In this document: positions 52,738 through 62,656 of the stretch, piece by piece
Layout of the letters: each line of letters opens with the position of its first letter
How positions within the stretch are numbered: position 1 is the stretch's first letter
Source: Arthrobacter sp. MN05-02
Lineage (GTDB): Bacteria; Actinomycetota; Actinomycetes; Actinomycetales; Micrococcaceae
DNA: 64,000 nucleotides
Reading direction: 5' to 3'
Assembly (NCBI GenBank): GCA_004001285.1
Contig: AP018697.1
Coordinates: forward strand, 2,046,001-2,110,000
Program-made: the position numbers and the translations under genes
The notes under the pieces: model-generated
What the model saw: only the letters and a program-made list of their open reading frames with translations
Told to the model about the DNA's origin: nothing
Database searches by the model: none

Positions 52738-55700
52738 ATGACAACCCAGATCCCGCCCCGCGAGGGCCTCGCCGATACCCCGGCACCCCTGGTCCCGTCC
52801 GCCGCTCCCCACCCCGAGCGCGACGACGCGAGCCCCCGGTTCTCCGGCGGCGCCGACGGAACCACCGAGATCCCGGCGACGCTGCCGGACGCATCGATCG
52901 CGCTCGTCCGGCACTGGCTGACCGAGGCGTCGAAGGTGCCCGTCGACTCCTCCGCCAAGCAGCTCGCCGGCGTCCTGAAGGACCCCGACGGGCTCGCCTT
53001 CACCGTCGGCTTCGTCGACGGCGTCATCCGTCCCGAGGACCTCTCGGTCGCGGCCCGCAACCTCGGTGCCCTCGCCCCGAAGGTGCCCGGCTTCCTCCCC
53101 CTGGTACATGCGCTCGGCCGTGAAGGTCGGCGCCGCCGTCGCCCCGGTGTTGCCGCAGGTGGTCATCCCTATCGCCCGGCGTGTGCTGCGCGAGATGGTG
53201 GGACACCTCATCATCGACGCCTCCGACGCGAAGCTCGGCAGGTCGATCGGCAGGATCAAGCGCGAGGGCGTCCGCCTGAACGTCAACCTGCTCGGCGAAG
53301 CCGTGCTCGGCGACCACGAGGCCGAGCGCCGCCTGGCGGGCACCGTCCGGCTCCTCGAGCGCCCGGACGTCGACTACGTCTCCATCAAGGTGTCCTCCAC
53401 CGTCGCACCGCACCCGGCATGGGCCTTCGAGGAAGCCGTGCAGCACGTCGCCGAGAAGCTCGCTCCGCTCTACGCCCTCGCCGCCCGGTCCGAGAAGCCG
53501 AAGTTCATCAACCTCGACATGGAGGAGTACAAGGACCTCGACCTCACGATCGCGGTGTTCATGGAGATCCTGGGGCGCCCCGAGTTCACGGACCTCGAAG
53601 CCGGGATCGTGCTGCAGGCGTACCTCCCCGATTCCCTCGCCGCGATGATCCGCCTGCAGGAATGGGCTGCCGCCCGGCGGGCGCGGGGCGGTGCCGGCAT
53701 CAAGGTCCGCGTGGTCAAGGGCGCCAACCTCCCGATGGAGCAGGTCGAGGCATCCCTCCACGACTGGCCGCTGGCCACCTGGGGATCGAAGCAGGACTCG
53801 GACACCCACTACAAGCGCGTCCTCAACTACGCGCTGCAGCCCGGACGCGTCAACAACGTCCGCATCGGCGTCGCCGGCCACAACCTCTTCGACCTCGCCT
53901 TCGCCTGGCTGCTCGCCGGCGAACGCGGCGTCCGCTCCGGCATCGAGTTCGAGATGCTCCTCGGCATGGCGCAGGGACAGGCGGAGGCCGTCAAGCGCGA
54001 CGTCGGCTCGCTGCTCCTCTACACGCCCGTGGTGCACCCGAGCGAGTTCGACGTCGCCATCGCGTACCTGATCCGCCGCCTCGAGGAGGGTGCGAGCCAG
54101 GACAACTTCATGTCCGCCGTTTTCGAACTCTCCGAGAACGAGGCCCTCTTCGAGCGCGAGAAGAACCGTTTCCTCGCATCGCTCGGGCAGCTCGACACCT
54201 CCATCCCCGCACCGAACCGCCGCCAGGACCGCACCGTCCCGGCAGCCCCGCATCCGGGCACCGGCTTCGAGAACACGCCCGACACGGACCCTTCCCTCCC
54301 GGCCAACCGGAATTGGGGACGGGCGATCCTCGAGCGGGTCGCCACCTCCGAACTCGGCCTCGACATCGTCGCCGCCACTACGCTCACGCGGGCCGAGGAC
54401 CTCGAGGACACCGTCGCCGGTGCCGTGGAGGCCGCCGGGTCCTGGGGTTCCCTGACGGGGGCAGAGCGCGCGGAGATCCTGCACCGCGCCGGCGACGCCC
54501 TCGAGGCCCGCCGGGCGGACCTCATGGAGGTCATGGCCGCCGAGACCGGCAAGACCCTCGACCAGTCCGACCCCGAGATCTCCGAGGCCGTGGACTTCGC
54601 GCACTACTACGCCGAGCGGGCACGCGACCTCGACGACGTCGACGGCGCCTCGTTCTCGCCGGTACGGCTCACGGTCGTGACACCGCCGTGGAACTTCCCG
54701 GTCGCCATCCCCGCCGGTTCCACCCTCGCCGCCCTCGCCGCCGGGTCCTCGGTGATCATCAAGCCCGCATCGCAGGCGCGCCGCTCCGGCTCCGTCATGG
54801 TGGACGCGCTCTGGGCCGCAGGCGTCCCGCGCGAGGTCCTGCGCCTGGTCCAGGTCGACGAGCGTGACCTCGGACGCCGGCTCATCTCCGACCCGCGGGT
54901 GGATCGTGTCATCCTGACCGGTGGCTACGAGACGGCCGAGCTGTTCCGCTCCTTCCGGGCGGACCTCCCGCTGCTCGCCGAGACCTCGGGCAAGAACGCG
55001 ATCATCGTCACGCCCAGCGCCGACCTGGACCTCGCCGCGAAGGACGTGGCGCAGTCCGCGTTCGGTCATGCCGGCCAGAAGTGCTCCGCGGCGTCCCTCG
55101 TCATCCTCGTGGGCAGCGTCAGCTCGTCGCAGCGCTTCCGCAACCAGCTCCTCGACGCCGTCACGTCGCTGTCCGTCGGCTACCCGTCGGATCCCGCCAC
55201 ACAGATGGGTCCGGTCATCGAACCGGCCGCCGGCAAGCTCCTCGACGGCCTGACGACGCTCGGTGAGGGCGAGTCCTGGCTCGTGCAGCCGCAGCAGCTC
55301 GACGAGTCCGGCCGCCTGTGGAGTCCGGGCGTGCGGGACGGCGTGAAGCGCGGATCCACGTACCACCTCACGGAGTACTTCGGTCCGATCCTCGGCATCA
55401 TGACCGCCGCGACGCTCGAGGAGGCCATCGCCCTGCAGAACGACATCGACTACGGGCTGACGTCCGGCATCCACTCGCTCGACAGCCGGGAGATCGACAC
55501 CTGGATCAAGGGCGTCCAGGCGGGCAATCTCTACATCAACCGCGGTATCACCGGCGCGATCGTCCAGCGCCAGCCCTTCGGCGGCTGGAAGAAGTCGGTG
55601 GTGGGAGCAGGGACCAAGGCCGGCGGCCCGAACTACCTCGTGGGTCTCGGTTCCTGGTCCCCGCGGCAGTCGACCGCCGGGGGTGCTCCCCTGCCCGGAG

Positions 55701-56275
55701 CCGCTCCCCTGCTCGCCGCGGCGCGCGCCGCCGGCCTGAGCGGGACGGACCTCGCCCGCCTCGAACGCTCCGCGGCGTCGGATGCCGCGAGCTGGAACAG
55801 CGAGTTCGGGCGCGTGAAGGACATCTCGGCGCTGTCGGCGGAGCGGAACCTCTTCCGCTACCTCGCCCACCCCGTGACGGTTCGCCTGGCGGAAGGTGCA
55901 CCCGTGGCCGACCTCGTCCGGGTCCTCCTCGCCGCATGGGCCGCCGATGCACCGGTCGCGGTATCGAGCGCCACCGAACTCCCCGACGCGCTCCGCACCG
56001 TGGTCGCGGCGCAGGCCGAAAGTGTCACCACCGAGGACGACGACGCCTGGCTGGCCCGCGCGGCCTCGCTGCCCGTACGGCGCGTCCGGCTCATCGGGCA
56101 GGACGCTTCCCCGCTGGCCGCCGCGACGGGTGGCCGGCCCGATCTGGCGATCTACGCGCAGCCCGTCACCGAGTCGGGCCGCGTGGAGCTGCTGCCGTTC
56201 CTGCAGGAACAGGCGATCAGCATCACGGCCCACCGGTTCGGCACACCCAATGCGCTGACGGACACCATCATCTAG
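52738..56275 (+). pseudogene. putA: Bifunctional proline dehydrogenase/glutamate semialdehyde dehydrogenase PutA, frameshifted
   Basis: Starting at ATG 52738, the frame ends VPGFLP and then shifts at the CCCCC run 53096-53100. Dropping one C gives WYMRSAVKVGAAVAPV and continues to 56275, 1178 residues, normal for an actinobacterial PutA. Domains: a proline dehydrogenase barrel (about 130-430: VSIKVSSTVAPHPAWAFEEA, FINLDMEEYKDLDLTIAVFM, VRVVKGANLPMEQV) using FAD, then an aldehyde dehydrogenase (about 500-1000: VTPPWNFPVAIPAGSTLAAL, Glu in LLAETSGKNAIIV, the catalytic Cys in FGHAGQKCSAASLV near 780). It oxidises proline to glutamate. It lies opposite the LysR gene. Confidence 0.88.
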
Positions 56276-56384
56276 CGGCCATCGCAACAGGCCGCCGCCG
56301 GCCGGGAAGGGAGTCCTTCCTCTGGCACAATCGATCCGGACAGCACCACGCCGCCTCCGGGCGGCCGGAAGGATCGACCCCCGG

Positions 56385-57440
56385 ATGAGCAACCGCAGCA
56401 CCACCCCGAGGACCCGGGACCCACAGCTTCGAGCGTGGGTCCCGGGTCTTCTCGTGATGGCCGCCGGTGTGGCCCTGTCCCTCGTGCTCGCGAGCATCCA
56501 GGCCGTGCTCGGCGCCCTGGTCATCGCCCTGGTGCTCGGGATCCTGCTGGGCAACTCGGGCTTCTACGGAGCGACGCTCCGCACGGGCATCGGCGGTGGG
56601 ACCAAGCGCCTGCTCCGCGCCGGCGTCGTGCTGCTGGGGCTCCAACTGGCCCTTCCGGACATCCTGGCCCTGGGGCCCCAGGTCATCCTGCTGATCGTCG
56701 CGTGCGTCGCCGGCAGCTTCTACACCACGCGGTGGGTGGGACGGCGGCTCGGCCTCAGCCGCGGCGGCGCGCTGCTCATGGCCGCGGGCTTCTCGATCTG
56801 CGGCGCGTCCGCCGTCGCGGGGATGCAGGGCATCGTGGACGCGGACGACGACGAGGTGGCCTCCGCCGTCGCGATGGTGACGCTCTACGGATCCCTCATG
56901 ATCCTCGCCCTGCCGCTGCTCAACGCGGTCCTCGGCCTCGATGCGACCGAGTTCGGGGTGTGGTCCGGGCTCGCCGTCCACGAGGTGGCGCAGGTGGTGG
57001 CCGTGGCCAGCACCGCCGGGGCCACGGCGCTCGCGGCCGCCACGGTGGTCAAGCTCGGTCGGGTGCTGATGCTGGCGCCGGTCGCGGCGGTGGCGAGCAT
57101 CGGCGAACGACGGCGCGCGACCCAGGCCGCAACGGCCGGGAGCGATGGAGTCGACGATGGACCTCGCTCCCTGCGTCCGGCCACGCCCGTCGTACCCCTC
57201 TTCGTCCTCGGGTTCCTCGCCATGGTGATCGTGCGGTCGCTCGGCCTCCTGCCGGGACCCGTCCTCGATGCGGGCCGCACGCTGACCACGATCCTGCTGG
57301 CCGCCGGGATGTTCGGTCTCGGGGCCGGCATCGACGTCCGGCGCCTGCTCCGGTCGGGCGGACGCTTCGCAGCGGTCGGTGCGGTGTCGACGCTGTTCCT
57401 CGCGGGCGTCTCGCTCCTCGGCGTCCTCGTGCTGGTCTAG
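56385..57440 (+). CDS. YeiH/UPF0324 family putative sulfate exporter
   Basis: A 351-residue membrane protein with about ten helices. The UPF0324 pattern is visible: ALVIALVLGILLGNS, RAGVVLLGLQLALPDILALG, GGALLMAAGFSICGASAVAG (the ICGASA signature) and GLAVHEVAQVVAVASTAG. Members are annotated as putative sulfate exporters with little direct evidence. The ATG at 56385 is preceded by GGAAGGA (56367-56373). It follows putA by about 110 bp. Confidence 0.9.
   Translation: MSNRSTTPRTRDPQLRAWVPGLLVMAAGVALSLVLASIQAVLGALVIALVLGILLGNSGFYGATLRTGIGGGTKRLLRAGVVLLGLQLALPDILALGPQVILLIVACVAGSFYTTRWVGRRLGLSRGGALLMAAGFSICGASAVAGMQGIVDADDDEVASAVAMVTLYGSLMILALPLLNAVLGLDATEFGVWSGLAVHEVAQVVAVASTAGATALAAATVVKLGRVLMLAPVAAVASIGERRRATQAATAGSDGVDDGPRSLRPATPVVPLFVLGFLAMVIVRSLGLLPGPVLDAGRTLTTILLAAGMFGLGAGIDVRRLLRSGGRFAAVGAVSTLFLAGVSLLGVLVLV
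56411..56448 (+). terminator. Terminator-like hairpin inside the start of the yeiH-like gene
   Basis: A perfect 14-bp repeat (GACCCGGGACCCAC / GTGGGTCCCGGGTC) whose 10-base interior also pairs (GCT-TCG-AGC), followed by TTCTCG. It starts 26 bases after the ATG. Either it is the putA terminator and the real gene start is later (ATG 56457 is the next option), or it folds the early coding RNA. Confidence 0.5.
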
Positions 57441-57486
57441 AGACCGATCCCACGCCCGATGCAGGATCCCGGGCAGTCTGCCGTCG

Positions 57487-58629
57487 TCAGCGCAGTCCGG
57501 TCCCGCGCTCGAGCGCCAGGCCGATCAGTTCGTCGATGAGTTCCGTGTAGCCGAGTCCCGATTTCGCCCACATCTGCGGGTACATGCTGATCGGCGTGAA
57601 CCCGGGCATGGTGTTGATCTCATTGATGACCAGGCGGCCGTCGGGCGTGTAGAAGAAGTCCACGCGGGACAGCCCCTCGCCGCCGATCGCATCGAAGGCC
57701 TCGCCGGCGAGGCGCCGCACGCGGTCGATCACCTCGGGCGGGAGGTCCGCGGGGCAGGACAGCTCGGCGGCGGCACCGTCGACGTACTTCGCCTCGAAGT
57801 CGTACCAGGCGTGGTCGCCGGGCTGAATCGCGATCTCGCCCGGGAGGGACGTGCGCGGTGCGTCGAGGCCGCGGCCCTGCAGGACGGCCACCTCGATCTC
57901 CCGTCCCTCGATGCCGGCCTCGATGACGACCTTGGGATCGAAGACCCGGGCGGCCTCGATGGCGGCTCGGAGCTCGCCGACGGCTCCGACCCGGCTGATC
58001 CCCATGGAGGATCCGGCCCTGGCCGGCTTGACGAACAGCGGGAAGCCGAGGGCTGCGGCCCGCTGGAGGGCGGCTTCGGCGTCGGTGCGCCACTGACGGT
58101 CCGTCACCACCTCGTACGGGCCTACCTCGAGGCCGGCCGCCGAGAAGACGACCTTCATGTAGTGCTTGTCCATCCCGACCGCGGACGCCAGCACACCGGC
58201 ACCGACGTACCGCATGTCGGCCATCTCCAGCATGCCCTGCAGCGTGCCGTCCTCACCGAACGGACCGTGCAGGAGGGGGAGCACGACGTCGACGCCGCCC
58301 ATGCTGCGGGGCACCGCCCCGGGGGCGGCGACCAGCAGCTCCTGGCCCGCACTGCCGTCGGCTGCGGTACCCATCACCACGGCATGCCCGGTGGCAGGAA
58401 CCTCCGGCAGGACGTCGGAGCGCAGCGACCACGTGGACGGGTCGGCGGAGACGAGGGACCACTGCCCCGACTTCGCGATGCCCACCGGCACCACGTCGTA
58501 GCGCGCGCGGTCGATGGCCTCGAGCACACCGGCGGCGGTCACGCAGCTCACGGAATGCTCGCTCGACCGTCCGCCGAACAGGACGAGCACGCGCGGCTTG
58601 CGGGAGGAGACGGGGATCTCGGTGGTCAC
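57487..58629 (-). CDS. ddl: D-alanine--D-alanine ligase
   Basis: A 380-residue ATP-grasp enzyme making the D-Ala-D-Ala dipeptide for peptidoglycan. Visible are VLVLFGGRSSEHSVSCVTAA, LPLLHGPFGEDGTLQGMLEM, KPARAGSSMGISRVG, the metal-binding RVDFFYTPDGRLVINEINTMPG and FTPISMYPQMW. It is the last gene of the minus-strand run leuC-leuD-murA-plsC-gpsA-ddl and overlaps gpsA by 4 bases. In many actinobacteria DUF3515 and thiL follow next; here they are about 10 and 44 kb away. Confidence 0.97.
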   Translation of the reverse strand: MTTEIPVSSRKPRVLVLFGGRSSEHSVSCVTAAGVLEAIDRARYDVVPVGIAKSGQWSLVSADPSTWSLRSDVLPEVPATGHAVVMGTAADGSAGQELLVAAPGAVPRSMGGVDVVLPLLHGPFGEDGTLQGMLEMADMRYVGAGVLASAVGMDKHYMKVVFSAAGLEVGPYEVVTDRQWRTDAEAALQRAAALGFPLFVKPARAGSSMGISRVGAVGELRAAIEAARVFDPKVVIEAGIEGREIEVAVLQGRGLDAPRTSLPGEIAIQPGDHAWYDFEAKYVDGAAAELSCPADLPPEVIDRVRRLAGEAFDAIGGEGLSRVDFFYTPDGRLVINEINTMPGFTPISMYPQMWAKSGLGYTELIDELIGLALERGTGLR

Positions 58630-59675
58630 GGTGCGGAATCACCTTCCGGCTTGAGGTTGCGGGCCAGCAGGCGTGGCCCGAGGTCGTTGACGGACAGGTG
58701 TCCCTGGAGGACGGCCACCACGCTGCCGGTGATGGGCATGTCGACACCGAGCTGGGTGGCCAGGTCGAGCACCGCCTGGGCCGACTTGATGCCCTCGGCC
58801 GTCTGGTTCATCCGCACGGTCACCTGCTCCAGGGTCAGCCCTTGGCCCAGCAGGTGCCCGGCCGTGTGGTTGCGCGAGAGCGCGGAGGAACAGGTGGCGA
58901 TGAGGTCGCCCATGCCCGCGAGGCCGGCCATCGTCTCGGGCCTGCCGCCCAGCGCCACGGCGAGGCGCGTGGTCTCGGCCAGTCCGCGCGTGATCACGGA
59001 GGCCTTGGTGTTGTCGCCCATGCGGCGACCCTCGCAGATCCCCACGGCCAGGGCGATGACGTTCTTCACGATCCCGCCGATCTCCACCCCGATCACGTCC
59101 GTGGACGTGTAGGGCCGGAAGTAGGAGGCCGTGCTCGCGGCGGCGATCCACGTCGCCGTGTCGTGGTCGGGACACGCCACGACGGAGGCCGTCGGCTCCT
59201 CGCGGGCTATCTCCATGGCGAGGTTGGGCCCGGACACGACGGCGATCCGTTCCGCCGGCAGTGCGAGCTCCTCGGCGATCACCTCGCTCATGCGGGCGTC
59301 GGTGCCCACTTCCAGGCCCTTCATCAGGGACACGACGACGGCGTGGGCCGGGATGAGCGGGCGCCACGCGGGGAGCTGCGCACGCAGGGTCTGCGCGGGG
59401 ACGGCGAGGACCACGAGGTCGCTTCCGGCCAGGACCGCCTCGGCGTCGGCCGAGGCCGTGACGTTCCCGGGGAGCAGCGTGTCGCCGAGGTACCGGGAAT
59501 TCCGGTGGCCGTCGGTGATCTCGTCGGCCACCTCCGGGCGGCGGGCCCAGAGCATGACGGCGGTCGCCGCGGACGCGTCGGCCAGTACCTTGGCGAAGGT
59601 TGTCCCCCAGCTGCCGGACCCGAGCACCGCGATCTTCGCGGGCGGGGTCGCGCGGACGTCGGTCCGGATCGTCAC
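58626..59675 (-). CDS. gpsA: Glycerol-3-phosphate dehydrogenase [NAD(P)+]
   Basis: A 349-residue enzyme reducing dihydroxyacetone phosphate to sn-glycerol-3-phosphate, the lipid and possibly polyglycerol-phosphate precursor. AVLGSGSWGTTFAKVLADA is the nucleotide-binding loop. Others are VVSLMKGLEVGTDARMSEV, VVSGPNLAMEIAREEPTA, GVEIGGIVKNVIALAVGICEG with the catalytic Lys, and AGMGDLIATCSSALSRNHTAG. The GTG start at 59675 overlaps plsC by 4 bases. Confidence 0.97.
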   Translation of the reverse strand: MTIRTDVRATPPAKIAVLGSGSWGTTFAKVLADASAATAVMLWARRPEVADEITDGHRNSRYLGDTLLPGNVTASADAEAVLAGSDLVVLAVPAQTLRAQLPAWRPLIPAHAVVVSLMKGLEVGTDARMSEVIAEELALPAERIAVVSGPNLAMEIAREEPTASVVACPDHDTATWIAAASTASYFRPYTSTDVIGVEIGGIVKNVIALAVGICEGRRMGDNTKASVITRGLAETTRLAVALGGRPETMAGLAGMGDLIATCSSALSRNHTAGHLLGQGLTLEQVTVRMNQTAEGIKSAQAVLDLATQLGVDMPITGSVVAVLQGHLSVNDLGPRLLARNLKPEGDSAP

Positions 59676-60460
59676 GGTGTCCCTCCGTCCATGGAGGCAC
59701 CGGGCTGCCCGTCGCCGTCCTGCGCCTCGAAATCACGCCCGATCCGCTTCTGCTGCTTTTGCGCGGGATCCCAGCGCTCCGTCGGCGGTTCCTCTCCGCG
59801 CAGCTCCGCGAGGAGCCCCGTGATCGCATCGAGGATGCGGTCCGTCGCCGCGTCGAGCGTCGTCTTCGTCAACGGGGCGTCCCTGAACTCGGAGAGGTCC
59901 ACGGGTTCGCCGACCAGCACCCGGGACCGCTTGCGCGGGAGGAGGTAGAAGCGCTTGGCATAGCGGGGGAAGACCTCGTGCGCGCCCCAGTGTGCCATCG
60001 GCACCACCGGCGCCCCCGTCTGCAGGGCGAGGCGGGCCGCTCCGGTGCGGCCCTTCATGGGCCACATGTCAGGATCGCGGGTGAGGGTGCCCTCCGGATA
60101 GATGATGATCCCCCCACCGTCGGCCAGCGCGTCCCGTGCCGCTTCGAGGGAGCGGTTGGCACCGGCGGAGCTGCGCTCCACGGGCACCTGCTTGATGGAC
60201 CGCAGGAGGAACCCGACCACGGGCACGTCGAACAGCGACGCCTTCGCGAGGAAGTGCGGCATGATCCCCTGGTTGTACAGGAAGTGGCCCACGACCACCG
60301 GGTCGATCTCGGTGACGTGGTTCGGGCAGACGATCATGCCCGTCCCGCGGGGCAGCTTCTCCTGTCCCTGCCATTCCTTGTCCATCAGTGCGTTCATGAC
60401 CGGCCTCACCCAGGAGGCGAGGAACGTGAACATGGCGCGCGAGCCCCGTGACTCCCCCAT
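59672..60460 (-). CDS. plsC: 1-acyl-sn-glycerol-3-phosphate acyltransferase
   Basis: A 262-residue membrane-bound acyltransferase of phosphatidic acid synthesis. Motif I is NHVTEID (HX4D), motif II around VPVERSSAGANRSLEAA, motif III IIIYPEGTLTRDPDMWP and motif IV AHWGAHEVFPRYAKR. A hydrophobic N-terminal segment (MFTFLASWVRPVMNALM) precedes them. ATG 60460 is used; the Met at 60433 is an alternative. A 12-base gap separates it from murA. Confidence 0.94.
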   Translation of the reverse strand: MGESRGSRAMFTFLASWVRPVMNALMDKEWQGQEKLPRGTGMIVCPNHVTEIDPVVVGHFLYNQGIMPHFLAKASLFDVPVVGFLLRSIKQVPVERSSAGANRSLEAARDALADGGGIIIYPEGTLTRDPDMWPMKGRTGAARLALQTGAPVVPMAHWGAHEVFPRYAKRFYLLPRKRSRVLVGEPVDLSEFRDAPLTKTTLDAATDRILDAITGLLAELRGEEPPTERWDPAQKQQKRIGRDFEAQDGDGQPGASMDGGTP

Positions 60461-60472
60461 GTGCCGGGCCGC

Positions 60473-61822
60473 CTAGGAGAGTGCCACGGCGGCAGCCGGG
60501 GCGTCCTCCGTGATGTCGAAGTCGGCGCCCAGGCCCTCGAGCTTGTCCTGGAAGCGCTCGTAGCCGCGGTTGATCAGCTCGATGCCGGTGACCCGCGAGA
60601 CCCCCTCGGCCGCGAGGGCCGCGATCAGGTGGCTGAAGCCCCCGCGCAGGTCGGGCACGTCGATGTCGGCGCCGTGGAGCTGGGTGGGCCCGGAGATCAC
60701 CGCGGAGTGGAGGAAGTTGCGCTGCCCGAAGCGGCACGGCACGCTGCCGAGGCACTCACGGTGCACCTGGATGTTGGCTCCCATGCGGATCAGCGCCTCC
60801 GTGAAGCCGAAGCGGTTCTCGTACACCGTCTCGTGCACGATGGAGACACCGGTGGCCTGGGTCAGGGCCACGACGAGGGGCTGCTGCCAGTCCGTCATGA
60901 AGCCGGGGTGCACGTCCGTCTCGAGCACCAGCGGCTTCAGCGCGCCGCCCGGGTGGTAGAAGCGGATGCCGTCGTCGTCGACGTCGAAGGCGCCGCCGAT
61001 CTTCCGGTAGGTGTTGAGGAAGGCGGTGAGGTCGAGCTGGCGCGCGCCCTCCACGTAGATGTCCCCCCGGGTCACCAGCGCGGCCGAAGCCCACGAGGCC
61101 GTCTCGTTGCGGTCCGAGATGGCCTTGTGGTTGTAGCCGGTCAGCTCCTTCACGCCCTCGATGCGGATGACGCGATCCGTCTGCACCGTGATGATCGCGC
61201 CCATCTTCTGCAGGACGGCGATGAGGTCCATGATCTCGGGCTCCACGGCTGCACCCGACAGCTCGGTGATGCCCTCGGCGCGGATGGCGGTCAGCAGCAC
61301 CTGCTCGGTGGCACCGACGCTGGGGTACGGCAGCGTGAGCTTCGCGCCGTGCAGGCCCTTCGGGGCGGAGATGGAGATGCCACCGGGACGCTTGTCCACG
61401 ACGGCTCCGAAGTTCCGGAGGACCTCGAGGTGGTAGTCGATCGGACGGTCGCCGATCTTGCAGCCGCCGAGGTCCGGGATGAAGGCCTCGCCGATGCTGT
61501 GCATCAGGGGCCCGCAGAAGAGGATGGGGATGCGGGAGTCGCCGGCGTGGGCGTCGATGTCCTTGGAGCGCGCCATCTTGGCGTCGCTGGGGTCCATGGT
61601 GAGATCGCCCGTCACGGGATCCTTGGTCACCGTCACGCCGTGCAGCTGCAGCAGGCTGGTGACGACGTCGACGTCCTTGATCTCCGGGACGTTGCGCAGC
61701 ACCGACGGCGTGTTGCCCAGCAGGGAGGCGACCATGGCCTTCGGGACCAGGTTCTTCGCACCGCGGACGGATACCTTGCCGGTCAGCGGGATGCCGCCGC
61801 GGATGGTCAGAACGCTACCCAT
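60473..61822 (-). CDS. murA: UDP-N-acetylglucosamine 1-carboxyvinyltransferase
   Basis: A 449-residue enzyme for the first committed step of peptidoglycan synthesis, adding enolpyruvate to UDP-GlcNAc. LTIRGGIPLTGKVSVRGAKN is the N-terminal UDP-GlcNAc loop. The catalytic Cys is at 121 in DLGGCKIGDRPIDYHLEVL, so it keeps the fosfomycin-targeted Cys. VHPGFMTDWQQPLVVALTQA and a C-terminal DLRGGFSHLIAALAAEG (with the conserved Asp/Arg) follow. GAAGGAAA lies about 11 bases before ATG 61822. Confidence 0.97.
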   Translation of the reverse strand: MGSVLTIRGGIPLTGKVSVRGAKNLVPKAMVASLLGNTPSVLRNVPEIKDVDVVTSLLQLHGVTVTKDPVTGDLTMDPSDAKMARSKDIDAHAGDSRIPILFCGPLMHSIGEAFIPDLGGCKIGDRPIDYHLEVLRNFGAVVDKRPGGISISAPKGLHGAKLTLPYPSVGATEQVLLTAIRAEGITELSGAAVEPEIMDLIAVLQKMGAIITVQTDRVIRIEGVKELTGYNHKAISDRNETASWASAALVTRGDIYVEGARQLDLTAFLNTYRKIGGAFDVDDDGIRFYHPGGALKPLVLETDVHPGFMTDWQQPLVVALTQATGVSIVHETVYENRFGFTEALIRMGANIQVHRECLGSVPCRFGQRNFLHSAVISGPTQLHGADIDVPDLRGGFSHLIAALAAEGVSRVTGIELINRGYERFQDKLEGLGADFDITEDAPAAAVALS

Positions 61823-62047
61823 GGATACCTATTTTCCTTCTACGTTGAACCCCCGCGGACCCGTAAATGCTCGTTCCAAGCATAGGAGAACCACGGAGCA
61901 GACAGAAATACAAGGGTACTTCGTGCACTCCCTGTTTCCAGAAAAGAACCGGCGCAGGTGCGTCGTCATTCCTCCGGGACGGGTTCCGGCGGCGTGATCT
62001 GCACGACAGCGGCCGCCCCGGGGGCGGACTGCCCCGGCGCCCGACGC

Positions 62048-62647
62048 CTACGTACGGGCCGGGAGCGTCGTGGGCTTCCAGGTGGGGCGGCGTGCCTCGA
62101 AGGCGGTGATGTGCTCCTCCTGCCGCAGTGTGAGCCCGATGTCGTCCAGGCCCTCCAGCAGCCGCCAGCGCGTGTAGTCGTCGAGCTGGAAGGGTGCGCT
62201 CACGGAGCCGCACTGCACCATCCGCGACTCGAGGTCCACCGTGACCGTGGCCCCCGGCTCGTTCTCGAGGACCTTCCAGATGAGCTCGATGTCGTCCTGC
62301 GCGACCTGCGCGGCGACGAGGCCCTGCTTGCCCGAGTTGCCCCGGAAGATGTCCGCGAAGCGCGAGGACAGGACGGCCTTGAAGCCGTAGTCCTTCAGGG
62401 CCCAGACCGCGTGTTCGCGTGAGGACCCGGTGCCGAAGTCGGGACCGGCGACGAGGACCGAGCCGTGCTTGTACGGCTCGCGGTTGAGGATGAAGTCCTC
62501 GTCCTTGCGCCAGCCGGCGAAGAGTGCGTCCTCGAACCCCGAACGCGTGATGCGCTTGAGGTACACGGCAGGGATGATCTGGTCCGTGTCGATGTTGCTC
62601 TGGCGCAGCGGGACGCCGATGCCGGTGTGCGTGGTGATCTTCTCCAT
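62048..62647 (-). CDS. leuD: 3-isopropylmalate dehydratase small subunit
   Basis: A 199-residue swivel domain that, with LeuC, isomerises 2- to 3-isopropylmalate in leucine synthesis. [20 protein letters not shown] is the family start. [22 protein letters not shown] carries the substrate-binding SSRE loop, and [21 protein letters not shown] is also typical. It lies 9 bases after leuC. A 225-bp gap then separates it from murA; that gap has no gene and no strong terminator stem. Confidence 0.97.
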   Translation of the reverse strand: MEKITTHTGIGVPLRQSNIDTDQIIPAVYLKRITRSGFEDALFAGWRKDEDFILNREPYKHGSVLVAGPDFGTGSSREHAVWALKDYGFKAVLSSRFADIFRGNSGKQGLVAAQVAQDDIELIWKVLENEPGATVTVDLESRMVQCGSVSAPFQLDDYTRWRLLEGLDDIGLTLRQEEHITAFEARRPTWKPTTLPART

Positions 62648-62656
62648 GGCGCGCTC

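Noticed and set aside
53024..56554. An 1176-codon open frame on the minus strand opposite putA
   Set aside because: Composition is Arg/Gly/Glu-rich and it lies exactly opposite conserved PutA motifs, so it is a shadow frame.
61823..62047. Promoter TTCTGT-17-TATGCT for murA in the leuD-murA gap
   Set aside because: The -35 matches consensus at only 3 of 6 positions, too weak to list.
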